Position numbers and translations under genes: made by a program. The notes beneath the pieces were generated by a model. It saw only the letters and a list, made by a program, of their open reading frames with translations. It was not told the origin of the DNA and did no database searches. From positions 1-37,614 of the forward strand of contig CALIBI010000038.1 in assembly GCA_938045815.1 (NCBI GenBank): 37,614 nucleotides of DNA. The letters are read 5' to 3'. Below, piece after piece: positions 15,217-24,077 of the stretch (within the stretch, counting starts at the first letter, position 1; each line of letters opens with the position of its first letter). The DNA comes from an uncultured Sulfolobales archaeon. GTDB taxonomy: Archaea > Thermoproteota > Thermoprotei_A > Sulfolobales > NBVN01.

Positions 15217-16565
15217 TGAGCTACTTAGGAAGACTGAAAGAATTAGTATCTGATTTTGTTAGAGGTAAGGGACCCTACGAAGAAAGCGTTAATGAGTTCG
15301 TAAAAGAACTTCAGAAAGAACTAATTAAGGCTGACGTGAACCTTAAGCTAGTAATCGATTTAACCAAGAACATAAGAGAACAAGCTCTGAAGTCTGAGCC
15401 ACCTCCAGGAGTCCTGAGGCGTGAGTGGTTTGTCAAGATAGTTTACGATAACCTAGTGAGATTCTTTGGCGGGGAGGTAGTAGAGGTACTGCCTAGGAAG
15501 ATCCCGTGGGTCTTGATGCTGGTCGGCATACAGGGTAGCGGGAAAACAACTACTGCCGGGAAACTCGCGTACTACTATAAGAAGCTTGGTTATAAATCAT
15601 GCTTAATAACTACAGATACTTACAGACCAGCCGCCTACGACCAGTTAAAGCAGATAGCTGAGAAACTTAACGTTCCGTTCTACGGCGAGAAAAATAACGA
15701 CAACCCTGTCGAGATAGGTGTGCGTGGCTTAAGCAGAATGCTTAAGGAAGGATGTAGTTTAGTGGTCATCGATACTGCAGGGAGACACGGATATGGTGAG
15801 GAAGAACACCTTCTTGAGGAGATGGAGGAGCTAGCTAGAGCTTTAAAACCTGATGAGATCATGCTAGTTATTGATGCCTACATAGGTCAGAAAGCATACG
15901 ACATAGCGAAGAGATTTCATGAGAGAACTCCTGTAGGCTCCATTTTCGTAACGAAGCTTGACGGGACTGCTAAGGGTGGTGGCGCGCTCTCAGCGGTTGC
16001 TGCTACGGGAGCTAAAATAAAGTTTATTGGTGATGGCGAGAAGCTTGAAGATATAGAGCCGTTCAACCCCAAGAAATTCGTTGCTCGACTACTAGGTCTC
16101 GGAGACTTAGAAACTCTGCTAGAGAAGTTTAAGGCTCTAGAAGAGAGTGAGGAAGTTCAGAAGAGGCTTGAGAAAGCTGTTCTTACCGGGAAGCTAACAC
16201 TGAGAGACGTCTACGCTCAAGTCAGGTCCTTAAAGAGATTAGGACCCCTGAGAAAAGTCCTTCAAATGATCCCAGGCTTTAGTATGGCTATACAAGTTGA
16301 TGACGAAAAACTCCAGATTTCCGAGAAGAGTATGGAGAAATGGCTACATATAATGGACTCAATGACTTACGAAGAACTTGATCACCCAGCAATAATAGAC
16401 AAAAGCAGAATAAACAGGATAGCTAGAGGTGCTGGAGTAAGTCCTAACGACGTGAAAGAACTTCTGAGATACTACGAGACTCTAGTAAAAATGATAAAAA
16501 CGTTGAGGAGTAGAAAGGACTTACTGAAGAGGTTTGGTTTGAAAGATGTTTCGCTCGAGCAATGA
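15216..16565 (+). CDS. srp54: Signal recognition particle protein SRP54
   Basis: SRP54 is the GTPase that binds signal sequences and the SRP receptor. The N domain is 1-90. The G domain has the P-loop GIQGSGKTT (104-112), DTYRPAAYDQL, DTAGRHG and TKLDGTAKGGGAL. The methionine-rich M domain runs from about 315, with the RNA-binding helix-turn region GAGVSPNDVKELL. The 449 residues match the family. It overlaps aIF5A by 1 nt and Pus10 by 20 nt. SRP19 lies 2.7 kb downstream. Confidence 0.97.
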   Translation: MSYLGRLKELVSDFVRGKGPYEESVNEFVKELQKELIKADVNLKLVIDLTKNIREQALKSEPPPGVLRREWFVKIVYDNLVRFFGGEVVEVLPRKIPWVLMLVGIQGSGKTTTAGKLAYYYKKLGYKSCLITTDTYRPAAYDQLKQIAEKLNVPFYGEKNNDNPVEIGVRGLSRMLKEGCSLVVIDTAGRHGYGEEEHLLEEMEELARALKPDEIMLVIDAYIGQKAYDIAKRFHERTPVGSIFVTKLDGTAKGGGALSAVAATGAKIKFIGDGEKLEDIEPFNPKKFVARLLGLGDLETLLEKFKALEESEEVQKRLEKAVLTGKLTLRDVYAQVRSLKRLGPLRKVLQMIPGFSMAIQVDDEKLQISEKSMEKWLHIMDSMTYEELDHPAIIDKSRINRIARGAGVSPNDVKELLRYYETLVKMIKTLRSRKDLLKRFGLKDVSLEQ

Positions 16566-17835
16566 ATTACTTGATAAGGTGTTTAAAGCACTACTTAATT
16601 ACCCCCTCTGCGATAGGTGTTTAGGAAGACTTTTCGCTAAGTACGGGCTAGGATTAAGTAATCCTGAGAGAGGTAGGGCCCTCAAAATATTGTTAGCGAT
16701 GATCATACATAAAGAACTGAGTAGTAGTGAGGGTGTGTTAAGTAAGGAAGATCTCGTGAGGATAGCTGAGAATGGGGGTAGCCCTATCTCAGAGCTGGTG
16801 CGGTACTATGTTGGGTCTGTTAACGTCAGGAAATGCCATATTTGCGGTAATAAGTTAGATATGCTGATAAACGAGTTAACTGTTAAGTGTCTTGATCTCC
16901 TCAAAAATAGGGACTTCAAGTCTTTATTGGTTGGTGTAGAGAAGAATTCCACGTATGAGGAAAGAGAAAAAGAAGTTGTGTCTGTGTTGGGTGTGGATTC
17001 CTGGGAATCGATTAGGAGGGAGATCAAGAGGGAAGTAGGTAAGAAACTCCACTTAATTACTAGCACGGAACCTAATTTCAGAGAACCTGATGTCTTGCTG
17101 GTTCTTAATCTAGATACGGAGGAAGTCAAGATTAGGTCTTCTCAGATATTTCTTAGAGGGTATTACCTGAAGTTAGGGAGACACATATCTCAGAGGTGGT
17201 GGTATTCTAAAGACGGTGGTTTAAGATATAGGATGTCTGTAGAGGGTGTGGCGGATAAACTAGTAGGTGTGTTCTTAAGTGACGGTATTCTGATACATGC
17301 GGCAGGTCGTGAAGATTCTGACGCGAGGATGTTAGGTGGTGGGAGACCCCTAATTATTGAGGTCGTGAATCCTCGCAGGAGGGAGTTCAGGTTGGAGGAG
17401 GTAAATAACGCCTTACTTGAGGAGTGGGTTAAGATAAGGGTACTCACTACCTCATCCTCGAAAGAGCTTGAGGAGGTTAAGAAAGCTAGGAAGCCTAAAG
17501 TGTATAGGGTAGTTGTTTACGTGCCTGGAGGGCTTGAGGAAGAGGAACTCAAAAGAATTGAGGAAGGGTTAAGCAACTCTGTAGTGCGTCAGAGAACTCC
17601 TAGGAGGATACTTAAGAGAAAGAAAGATGTTTTAAGGTATAGGAAAATACATGTGTTGGTTGCTAGGATGCTTTCTAAATACTTGTTAGAGTTGATGATT
17701 ATGTGTGAGAGCGGGCTTTACGTGAAGGAAGTCATTACTGGTGACGAAGGCCGCACGAGTCCTTCAGTTAGTGCGTTGCTGGGTAAGGAAGCACTTCCAA
17801 TATTCCTGGATGTTCTGGAGTATGTTAGAGACTGA
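16546..17835 (+). CDS. pus10: tRNA pseudouridine synthase Pus10
   Basis: Archaeal Pus10 makes pseudouridine 55, and often 54, in the T loop of tRNAs. The N-terminal THUMP-containing domain has a zinc site formed by CDRC (22-25) and CHIC (97-100). The catalytic domain contains GREDSDARMLGGGRP (about 254-268), with the active-site aspartate, and the C-terminal GDEGRTSPSVSALLG. Length (429 aa) is normal. The ATG at 16546 lies inside the end of SRP54, a 20-nt overlap that suggests coupled translation. Its 3' end converges on the cis-prenyltransferase gene. Confidence 0.95.
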   Translation: MFRSSNELLDKVFKALLNYPLCDRCLGRLFAKYGLGLSNPERGRALKILLAMIIHKELSSSEGVLSKEDLVRIAENGGSPISELVRYYVGSVNVRKCHICGNKLDMLINELTVKCLDLLKNRDFKSLLVGVEKNSTYEEREKEVVSVLGVDSWESIRREIKREVGKKLHLITSTEPNFREPDVLLVLNLDTEEVKIRSSQIFLRGYYLKLGRHISQRWWYSKDGGLRYRMSVEGVADKLVGVFLSDGILIHAAGREDSDARMLGGGRPLIIEVVNPRRREFRLEEVNNALLEEWVKIRVLTTSSSKELEEVKKARKPKVYRVVVYVPGGLEEEELKRIEEGLSNSVVRQRTPRRILKRKKDVLRYRKIHVLVARMLSKYLLELMIMCESGLYVKEVITGDEGRTSPSVSALLGKEALPIFLDVLEYVRD

Positions 17836-17847
17836 AGTACTTGGGTG

Positions 17848-18711
17848 TTAAGCCCCGAATCTTCTCTGTCTTTTTTGGTATGCTCTAATAGCTCTTAGTA
17901 AGTCGATACGTCTGAATTCAGGCCAGAAAACATCGCAGAAGTAGAGTTCGCTATAAGCTATATGCCATAAGAGGAAGTTACTTATCCGTAACTCACCTGA
18001 AGTTCTTATAACTAAGTCTGGTTCTGATAAGTTTAGTGCGGGGATGTCTGAGGTGGCTGGGAGGTACTTCATGAATAATTCCTCATTGATCTCATCTACG
18101 CTTACTTTACCTTCCTTCAAGTCTCTCGCTAATATTTTCACAGCATCTACTATTTCTTGCCTACCGCCGTAACAAAGAGCCACGTTAAGGATTCTCTCAC
18201 TATACTGACTACTTAATTCCTCGATTTCTCTCATCCTAGATCTTAGGTTTTCAGGAACTATGTCTAGTCTTCCTAAGAATCTTACACGAACTCTATACTT
18301 CTCAAGTATTCGCTCATTTATGAACTTCTCAACTCCTCTCTCCATCAAATTGAATAAGTGTGTTTTCTCTTCTTCAGGTCTTCTAATGCAGTTCTCGTAC
18401 GACATAGCGTAAACAGTTACTGCCTTGATCCCAAGATCCCAGAGCCAGTTAAGAACTTCTTCCAGTCTCTCGTAACCAACCTCGTGACCAACATTCACGT
18501 CAAAACCTTGATTTCTTGCCCACCTCCTATTCCCGTCCGGGATTATAGCTATGTGTTTGGGTATGGGTCCCTCGGAAATCTGAGTGTACAGCCAGTTCTC
18601 GTAGAAGTCGTAGACTAGCTTACCTAAAGGTCTAGAAACAAACTTAAGTCTTCGGCTTAAGTTCCTCGCCAACCTAGCAAGAGACAGCAACAACCCCCGC
18701 AATACCTCCAA
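17848..18711 (-). CDS. uppS: Cis-prenyltransferase (undecaprenyl/dolichyl diphosphate synthase type)
   Basis: This enzyme adds isopentenyl units in cis to an allylic diphosphate, making the long lipid carrier used for protein glycosylation. HIAIIPDGNRRWA (53-65) contains the catalytic aspartate. AMSYENCIRRPEEE, ALCYGGRQEIVDA and the C-terminal DLVIRTSGELRISNFLLW and ELYFCDVFWPEF are family motifs. A 45-residue N-terminal extension is basic and amphipathic. The start is uncertain: TTG at 18711, or TTG at 18693 behind GGAGGT. It draws on the isoprenoid pathway encoded at 3.7-6.7 kb. Confidence 0.93.
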   Translation of the reverse strand: MEVLRGLLLSLARLARNLSRRLKFVSRPLGKLVYDFYENWLYTQISEGPIPKHIAIIPDGNRRWARNQGFDVNVGHEVGYERLEEVLNWLWDLGIKAVTVYAMSYENCIRRPEEEKTHLFNLMERGVEKFINERILEKYRVRVRFLGRLDIVPENLRSRMREIEELSSQYSERILNVALCYGGRQEIVDAVKILARDLKEGKVSVDEINEELFMKYLPATSDIPALNLSEPDLVIRTSGELRISNFLLWHIAYSELYFCDVFWPEFRRIDLLRAIRAYQKRQRRFGA

Positions 18712-18815
18712 ACAAAATATCGTGGTTGACCGTAATAATAGTTTTGCTCACGCATGACAGCACTTATTAACCTTAAGCTTAATGATAGTTTAGTCGTAGC
18801 GAGGTGCGGTGCTGA

Positions 18816-19202
18816 ATGAGTGTGTATCAGGGGAACGATTTCAGGAAAGTGACTGGGGGGAGGAGAAGACCGCATAGAATGAACAGGAAGTATGAGCTAG
18901 GAAGATTTCCTACGATGACCGTAGTTAGTGAGAAAGAAGAGATAGAGACCATACGAGTGAGGGGAGGTAACACCAAAGTACGCTGTAAGAAAGCCTTATA
19001 CGCTAACGTAGCAGACCCAACAACCAACACTACTAAGAAAGCAAAAATAATTAAGGTTGTCGAGACTCCAGCTAATAGAGAACTAGCTAGACTATCAGTA
19101 ATCACTAAAGGAACCATAATAGAGACGGAGCTGGGCTTAGCTAGAGTTACTTCAAGACCTGGTCAAGACGGGGTAGTCAACGCAGTCTTAATTAAGGAGT
19201 AG
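18816..19202 (+). CDS. rps8e: 30S ribosomal protein S8e
   Basis: S8e is an archaeal/eukaryotic 30S protein. The 128 residues match the short archaeal form, starting with GNDFRKVTGGRRRPHR and ending RVTSRPGQDGVVNAVLI. The ATG at 18816 has GAGGTG nine bases upstream, and TATA-like CCTTAAGCTTAATG lies near 18771-18783. It is divergent from the cis-prenyltransferase. Confidence 0.95.
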   Translation: MSVYQGNDFRKVTGGRRRPHRMNRKYELGRFPTMTVVSEKEEIETIRVRGGNTKVRCKKALYANVADPTTNTTKKAKIIKVVETPANRELARLSVITKGTIIETELGLARVTSRPGQDGVVNAVLIKE

Positions 19203-19256
19203 TAGTTCTACGTTTTCCTAGAAAGCGTGAACAAAACATAATCACGGTGTAATTAA

Positions 19257-19550
19257 GTGAAGGAATACGTTATATGGCCAGAATACTTCTCAGCAGAACT
19301 CAGCAGGAAGCGAGGAAGAAGAATTAGTAAGTCACTAGCTATAGCTAAGATAAGACCGGAAATCATCCTTAAAGCATGCACAGAACTAAACTGGAAATGC
19401 AGAATCGAAGAAGGTAAGTACCCACGCACGTGGTTCGAGTCTTACGGTTTTAAAATAATCGTTACACTAGAGAATAAAACCGAGAGCAAGCACAAACTAA
19501 TCAAAACTTTAGTGAGTAAGTTGAAAGAAGTTAGTAGTAAATCAGCTTAA
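19257..19550 (+). CDS. srp19: Signal recognition particle protein SRP19
   Basis: SRP19 binds the tips of helices 6 and 8 of SRP RNA and promotes SRP54 loading. The 97 residues begin YVIWPEYFSAELSRKRGRRI, the typical RNA-binding start, and include the conserved PRTWFE segment (about 56-61). The start is GTG at 19257. It follows S8e by 54 nt. The SRP RNA gene is not in this window. Confidence 0.93.
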   Translation: MKEYVIWPEYFSAELSRKRGRRISKSLAIAKIRPEIILKACTELNWKCRIEEGKYPRTWFESYGFKIIVTLENKTESKHKLIKTLVSKLKEVSSKSA

Positions 19551-19661
19551 TTCAACTAAGGAAATTATGGTGTATTACGTAGGCACCTCGAAATACAGCT
19601 CACAAATAAAATCAAGTATTACATTAATTATTACTTTTAAGTTCGGACACTATATAAAGTC

Positions 19662-19922
19662 TTGGCTCAGGGACCCCTCTTGATTAAGTTAGGGTATTAC
19701 CTACATAAGACTCCGTCAGGGAAACTCATCGTTAAGATTAGCGGTAAGAATCCGCCCAAGCTTGGAAATAAGGTAGTTGATGGTAGAGGGAATTTAGTAG
19801 GTATCGTGACTGACGTGATAGGTCCTGTGAATTCCCCGTACGCCGTAATCAAGCCGCTCACCACAGATTTAAGTCTTAATCAGCTTGAGGAAGTTTACGT
19901 GAAGCCTGTGAGGGGTAGGTAG
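19662..19922 (+). CDS. gar1: H/ACA RNP protein Gar1
   Basis: Gar1 is the third small partner of Cbf5 in H/ACA particles and tunes substrate release. The beta-barrel shows GYYLHKTPSGKLIVKIS (11-27), GNKVVDGRGNLVGIVTDVIGP (about 35-55) and NSPYAVIKP. TTG at 19662 gives 86 residues. However, a strong TATATAAAG box at 19651-19659 sits only a few bases upstream and would place the transcript start near TTG 19680, giving MIKLGYYLH, which is closer to a usual Gar1 N-terminus. TTTTAAG near 19636 would instead fit the longer form. Its stop abuts the TFB start, a common archaeal pairing. Confidence 0.92.
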   Translation: MAQGPLLIKLGYYLHKTPSGKLIVKISGKNPPKLGNKVVDGRGNLVGIVTDVIGPVNSPYAVIKPLTTDLSLNQLEEVYVKPVRGR

Positions 19923-20786
19923 ATGTCTTCGTGTCCTCAATCATCAATAATATATGATGAAGTTAGGGGAGAGTACATATGCACTGAGACAGGCGAGGTA
20001 TTAGAGGAGAGAATGATTGATGTAGGTCCTGAGTGGAGATTCTTTGAAATAGCTAGCGATGCGAGCAGAGTAAGAGGTAGCGAGCCAGTAACTAGCAAAG
20101 TTCATGACTACGGTTTGTCTACAGTGATAGATGAGCGTTCGTATGAAGGTAGAAAACTTAACGAGCTTAACAAGTCTTCCAGAATACATAGCAGAGAGAA
20201 GAGGTTAGTGAAAGCACTCCAGTTAATGAACTCGGTAATAAACAGGTTAAGCCTCCCTAACTCAGACCTGGTAAAAAATGATGCTGGCATGATAGTGAAC
20301 AAGCTCTACCGTAGAGGCATCGTAAAGAAGAAAAACATGCGAGCTATGATAGCCGCTGTAATCATCACCACACTCAAAAATCACAGCATCCCGCTCGATA
20401 CTAGAGAAATTCTTAATTTATGTCAAGTAACACAGAGAGAAGTCTGGAAAGCACTCCTCAAAATCCACAGAGATTCTGGAGAAAAAATACGTCCGGGCAT
20501 AGTAGACCCCTTAAGTTACGTAAGACAATACTCAAGCGTCCTGAAAATCTCCCCAGAAACAGAATCTCTAGCTATGAAATTAGTTATTACGGCTAAGAAT
20601 TCAGGAATAACGTCTGGTAAAGGACCTCAAGGAATTGCTGCGGCAGCACTCTACATCGCCTCAATACTTATGAACGAAAAACTAACGCAGCAAAACATCT
20701 CCGAAAAACTAAACGTAACTGAAGTAACGTTGAGGAACAGGTACAGAGACTTAATCAACGAACTAAATATAGTGGTAGAACTCTGA
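19923..20786 (+). CDS. tfb: Transcription initiation factor B (TFB) with degenerate zinc ribbon
   Basis: TFB bridges the TATA-bound TBP and RNA polymerase. Two cyclin-like repeats (about 95-185 and 190-287) and the B-reader region VGPEWRFF (about 34-41) are clear. The C-terminal helix-turn-helix VTEVTLRNRYRDL would read the BRE. The N-terminal ribbon keeps only two of the four usual cysteines: CPQS at 4-7 and CTET at 20-23. As I recall, Sulfolobus TFB1 has the same kind of loss, so this is probably lineage-typical rather than damage. At 287 residues it is slightly short. It starts at the base after the gar1 stop. Confidence 0.94.
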   Translation: MSSCPQSSIIYDEVRGEYICTETGEVLEERMIDVGPEWRFFEIASDASRVRGSEPVTSKVHDYGLSTVIDERSYEGRKLNELNKSSRIHSREKRLVKALQLMNSVINRLSLPNSDLVKNDAGMIVNKLYRRGIVKKKNMRAMIAAVIITTLKNHSIPLDTREILNLCQVTQREVWKALLKIHRDSGEKIRPGIVDPLSYVRQYSSVLKISPETESLAMKLVITAKNSGITSGKGPQGIAAAALYIASILMNEKLTQQNISEKLNVTEVTLRNRYRDLINELNIVVEL

Positions 20787-20795
20787 TTGAACTAC

Positions 20796-21119
20796 TTAAG
20801 CCAGGTCTAGCAATCTAAACTTAATCAACTTAATCTCCGTATCATCTCTTATTCTCTGCTTACCGTATATCTTCCTCAGCTCATTAAGAAGATCTTCCCT
20901 ATTCTTGAAGCCGTCATCCTTAGCGTCCTCATCTGTTAACTCACTTATCTTTTTCGTAATAACGTCCTCAATAATAGCTCTACCTACGTGAATATCCCCT
21001 ACCCGTACATCCACTACATCACCTTTTCTGACGCTGGAACTGAGTCTTATGGTCGATGTTTTCCTACCTAGTATTATGCTCCTCCCATACTCTTTCTTGA
21101 AAACCAAAGTCTTCCTCAT
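20796..21119 (-). CDS. ASCH-domain (PUA-like) protein
   Basis: This small protein matches the ASCH fold, a PUA-like barrel thought to bind RNA or modified nucleotides. The signature runs LVFKKEYGRSIILGRKTSTIR (about 5-25), followed by GDVVDVRVGDIHVGRAIIEDV and the acidic turn TDEDAKDDGFKNREDLL. About 107 residues is usual. ATG at 21119 is chosen over the GTG three codons upstream because GGTG is better spaced. It converges on TFB with 9 nt between stops and lies downstream of the DUF460 gene. Biochemical role unknown. Confidence 0.82.
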   Translation of the reverse strand: MRKTLVFKKEYGRSIILGRKTSTIRLSSSVRKGDVVDVRVGDIHVGRAIIEDVITKKISELTDEDAKDDGFKNREDLLNELRKIYGKQRIRDDTEIKLIKFRLLDLA

Positions 21120-21161
21120 TGATTTCACCAGACCCTAAATTACTGATTTAGTCCCCTACTT

Positions 21162-23147
21162 TTAAAATTCTCTGCTTTTTCTATACTCCTCAATTAACGC
21201 ATTAATATCCTCATACGTCAATCCGTACTTCTTCTTCCTTCTTTCTTCAGCGAGCTGAGGAACTAAAGCAACGAGCCTGTCGAAAGAATCTTTATCAATC
21301 GCTACGATGCACTCATTAACTTCAAGAACTTCCTCAGCCGAGACTGCGGGTATCAGTTCTTCCTCCACTAGGTGTTTACTCAACCCTAACGCGGTTGGAG
21401 GCAATATAAAACCTAGTCTCGAACTCTCAACGAATTCTCGCGCTTCTTTAAGAGCTTCGTCTATATTGTACGTGAAAGCTGCTGTGATCCTTTCTTTACT
21501 GAGCTTCAAGAACTTGAGGCACTTACTACTATATACTGGGACCAGCACGTGTGTGCCTGTGTAAAGTTTCATGAATAAGTTTTCGTAGTTGATCGCTTTA
21601 GATCTTAAGGTGTTGTTTTCATTCTCTAGTATTCTTAAGTGTGCTTCGAGATTCCTCACTCTCTGCATGAGCTCACTAATCTTCCTATCTCTGAGGATCT
21701 TCTCACTAAGTTCTGAAGACATGCTGTCTAGACGTGATGAGAGATCCCGCACGGTTTTCTCTAGTTCAAGCACTCTCTGCTTGTAGAACTCCCTCTCCTT
21801 CTCAAGAGTATTTATCTTTTCTTTGAGTACCTCCTCCGTCCCGCGTGTCTGCGGGGCGACATCGCTTCTCAGAATAATTGGTGGTTCTTTCTTCTCTTCC
21901 CTCACGTAATCGTTAATCACTTCCTCAATTATGCTTGAGAGATCTTCATTCATTAATACCTTAACCTTGTATTTCTGTAAGTTGATGTCGTGAAAACCTA
22001 TCTCTCTCAGCCTATAAGACAGCTTCTCTAGCTTATCCTGAAATTCCTTATAAGCCTTAAGCGCTGCTGCTAAAGCATCTCTTTCGTGTGAGTTCTTAAT
22101 ATCTATTGATGGGTGCTGCTTAACGAACTCAGCAACAATCATTTCTTTCTCTACAGTACTCAACGGTTTCTGAGGTACGTAGAATAACGCGCCTAGAGAA
22201 GCAGCTAACTTCCTACACATTTCTGGAGGTGGGTTTTTATCAGTAGCTACTAGTACTGGATGCCCGAGCTTAATTAGTAGGTTATGTATATCGCCTCTAT
22301 CGAGTTCTCTCCCCGAAGTAACGTACACTAAGTTCATGTCTAAGTCTAGTACTGCTAAACCCACACTAACTCCCGGATCATACCCTACTATTAAGTAGCG
22401 TTTCTCATCACTCCCTCTAAACTCAGCTATATTGCTGAGGAAACTCTTACTGAGAACAGGTCTAATCCTAACTACTACGTCTTTACTCTTAACTTGCTTG
22501 ATTAAGCCATAAAGCCTCTCACGTGATGTGTAAACAACGAATAAAGCTTTCTCGATACCGCCGTCACTCCTCCTAACTGCGAGGTCGTAATCAATATTGT
22601 TTTTGTCGAGAATCTCCTTCACCCTCTTCACGTGTCTGGTAACTATAGCACGTAGATTCCTGACATACTTCTCTGTTCTAGAACCCCCCGCTATTCCGGA
22701 ACGCCCAGGATACACGTATATCTTGACCTTATCTTCGAAAACCTTTAATCTACTGCCGTAGCCTTCCCTCGCTAGGTAAGCTACGACTAGAGCGGTTTTG
22801 AAGGGGTCCAGCTTGCTTTTATCACTAGTAAGTCCTGCTTCCTCAGCTAAGTACTGAACCTTAACCAGCTTACCTGACTCAACATTGACTTGAATCAGCG
22901 TAAGACTTGGGGGGAGCATCTTAATAACCTTAAGCAAGTCTCTCTTACTACCACCTAGCTCGAGCACGTTATCCGTAGCCAAGATATCAGGTCTTATATC
23001 CCAGAGCTCCCTGATCAATCCTCCGAAACTAACCTCCTTAACTGCTTTAAGAACACCGCCCTCCAAAAACACCATCGCGTACCTAAACTGCGATAAGTCG
23101 CTACCAGATCTAACTATATCAATACCTACTATCTTTTCAGATTTCAT
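21162..23147 (-). CDS. DUF460 protein with two RNase H-like regions and a coiled coil
   Basis: This is a conserved archaeal DUF460 protein of unknown function. An N-terminal RNase H-like region begins IVGIDIVRSGSD and ends near KLDPFKTALVVAYLAREG (to about 130). A basic region (150-245) follows. A second RNase H/RuvC-like domain (about 250-370) has VGYDPGVSVGLAVLD, ATDKNPPPE and HERDALAAALKAY, which supply acidic residues in the usual places. Residues of about 435-530 are heptad-like, charged and probably coiled coil, followed by a small alpha/beta C-terminal domain. It overlaps RIO2 by 11 nt, hinting at a role near ribosome or RNA maturation. Nuclease activity is plausible but not shown. Confidence 0.82.
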   Translation of the reverse strand: MKSEKIVGIDIVRSGSDLSQFRYAMVFLEGGVLKAVKEVSFGGLIRELWDIRPDILATDNVLELGGSKRDLLKVIKMLPPSLTLIQVNVESGKLVKVQYLAEEAGLTSDKSKLDPFKTALVVAYLAREGYGSRLKVFEDKVKIYVYPGRSGIAGGSRTEKYVRNLRAIVTRHVKRVKEILDKNNIDYDLAVRRSDGGIEKALFVVYTSRERLYGLIKQVKSKDVVVRIRPVLSKSFLSNIAEFRGSDEKRYLIVGYDPGVSVGLAVLDLDMNLVYVTSGRELDRGDIHNLLIKLGHPVLVATDKNPPPEMCRKLAASLGALFYVPQKPLSTVEKEMIVAEFVKQHPSIDIKNSHERDALAAALKAYKEFQDKLEKLSYRLREIGFHDINLQKYKVKVLMNEDLSSIIEEVINDYVREEKKEPPIILRSDVAPQTRGTEEVLKEKINTLEKEREFYKQRVLELEKTVRDLSSRLDSMSSELSEKILRDRKISELMQRVRNLEAHLRILENENNTLRSKAINYENLFMKLYTGTHVLVPVYSSKCLKFLKLSKERITAAFTYNIDEALKEAREFVESSRLGFILPPTALGLSKHLVEEELIPAVSAEEVLEVNECIVAIDKDSFDRLVALVPQLAEERRKKKYGLTYEDINALIEEYRKSREF

Positions 23148-24036
23148 CTCTCAAACCCTTCACGAACTCTAGGCAATCACCAACTTTCTTCTCTAACCCA
23201 TAATTTTCTTTGAAGAATTTAACCATGTATGAAACATCCCTGAGTAAGAGTTTCTCGGCTCCTGGCTCATCTCTATACACGTATTGAGGCCAGTCAATAA
23301 TGTATGGTTTCTCACCCTCACTAACACTAACCAGAATATTGTACTCACTTAAATCTCCGTGAACAATTCCTAAATCTACGTAAGCACTTCTTAAAGCAGA
23401 CATTATAGACCTCAAGATCTTCTCCGGCATTAAAGCTTTCTTGTACCTATACAACTCTACCCCGTCCACGTAATCCATAACTACAGAGTGCTCTACGTGA
23501 GCGTAAACATGAGGAACTAACGACGTATAATTGCTCAGCTTACTTAAAACCGTGTACTCCCTGCTTGCGGCATTCCTGGAAAGCGAAAACCACCTACTCT
23601 CGTCTAAAGCGTAGGCCCGAACCCTCTTAATTTTCTGGAAACTAACACGCCCGATCTTATAAAACTTGACAGCAACAATTTTCTCCGTAGGTGTTTTAGC
23701 GACGTAGATCTCGCTTTCTTTCCCGACACCAACCCTGGTTCCTAAGTAAGCCAGCACTCCAGAATCACTTAGTTTTTTAAGAGCTACTAAATCTAAGCCT
23801 AGGTAAGTGAGTCTAAAGCTTTGAGTAGTTTTGTGCTTAACAACTGCTTTCACATCAATCAACTCCTTAAGAGATTTAATAATACGTGAGGGAGTAAGCT
23901 TAGTAATTCTCTCGATCTCTTCCAGAGGTACGTACTCGTACTTGAGACCAAGACTATTAAGCGTTAAGAGAACTCTGAAACTATCATCACTTAATCCTTT
24001 ATAAATCAAGGCTAGTTCTCTCAGTCTCTTAACCAC
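23137..24036 (-). CDS. rio2: RIO2-type atypical protein kinase/ATPase
   Basis: RIO2 acts in final maturation of the small ribosomal subunit. An N-terminal winged helix (1-90) precedes the RIO domain with GVGKESEIYVAK (103-114), the lysine in VAVKFYK, the catalytic loop HGDLSEYNIL (226-235) and the metal-binding IIDWPQ (246-251). The order and length (299 aa) match archaeal RIO2. It is the upstream member of a pair with the DUF460 gene. A C/D box sRNA lies directly upstream. Confidence 0.96.
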   Translation of the reverse strand: MVKRLRELALIYKGLSDDSFRVLLTLNSLGLKYEYVPLEEIERITKLTPSRIIKSLKELIDVKAVVKHKTTQSFRLTYLGLDLVALKKLSDSGVLAYLGTRVGVGKESEIYVAKTPTEKIVAVKFYKIGRVSFQKIKRVRAYALDESRWFSLSRNAASREYTVLSKLSNYTSLVPHVYAHVEHSVVMDYVDGVELYRYKKALMPEKILRSIMSALRSAYVDLGIVHGDLSEYNILVSVSEGEKPYIIDWPQYVYRDEPGAEKLLLRDVSYMVKFFKENYGLEKKVGDCLEFVKGLRDEI

Positions 24037-24077
24037 CCCCTCAAAGAACTGGGAGGGATCTTTAACGAGCAGTTGCT

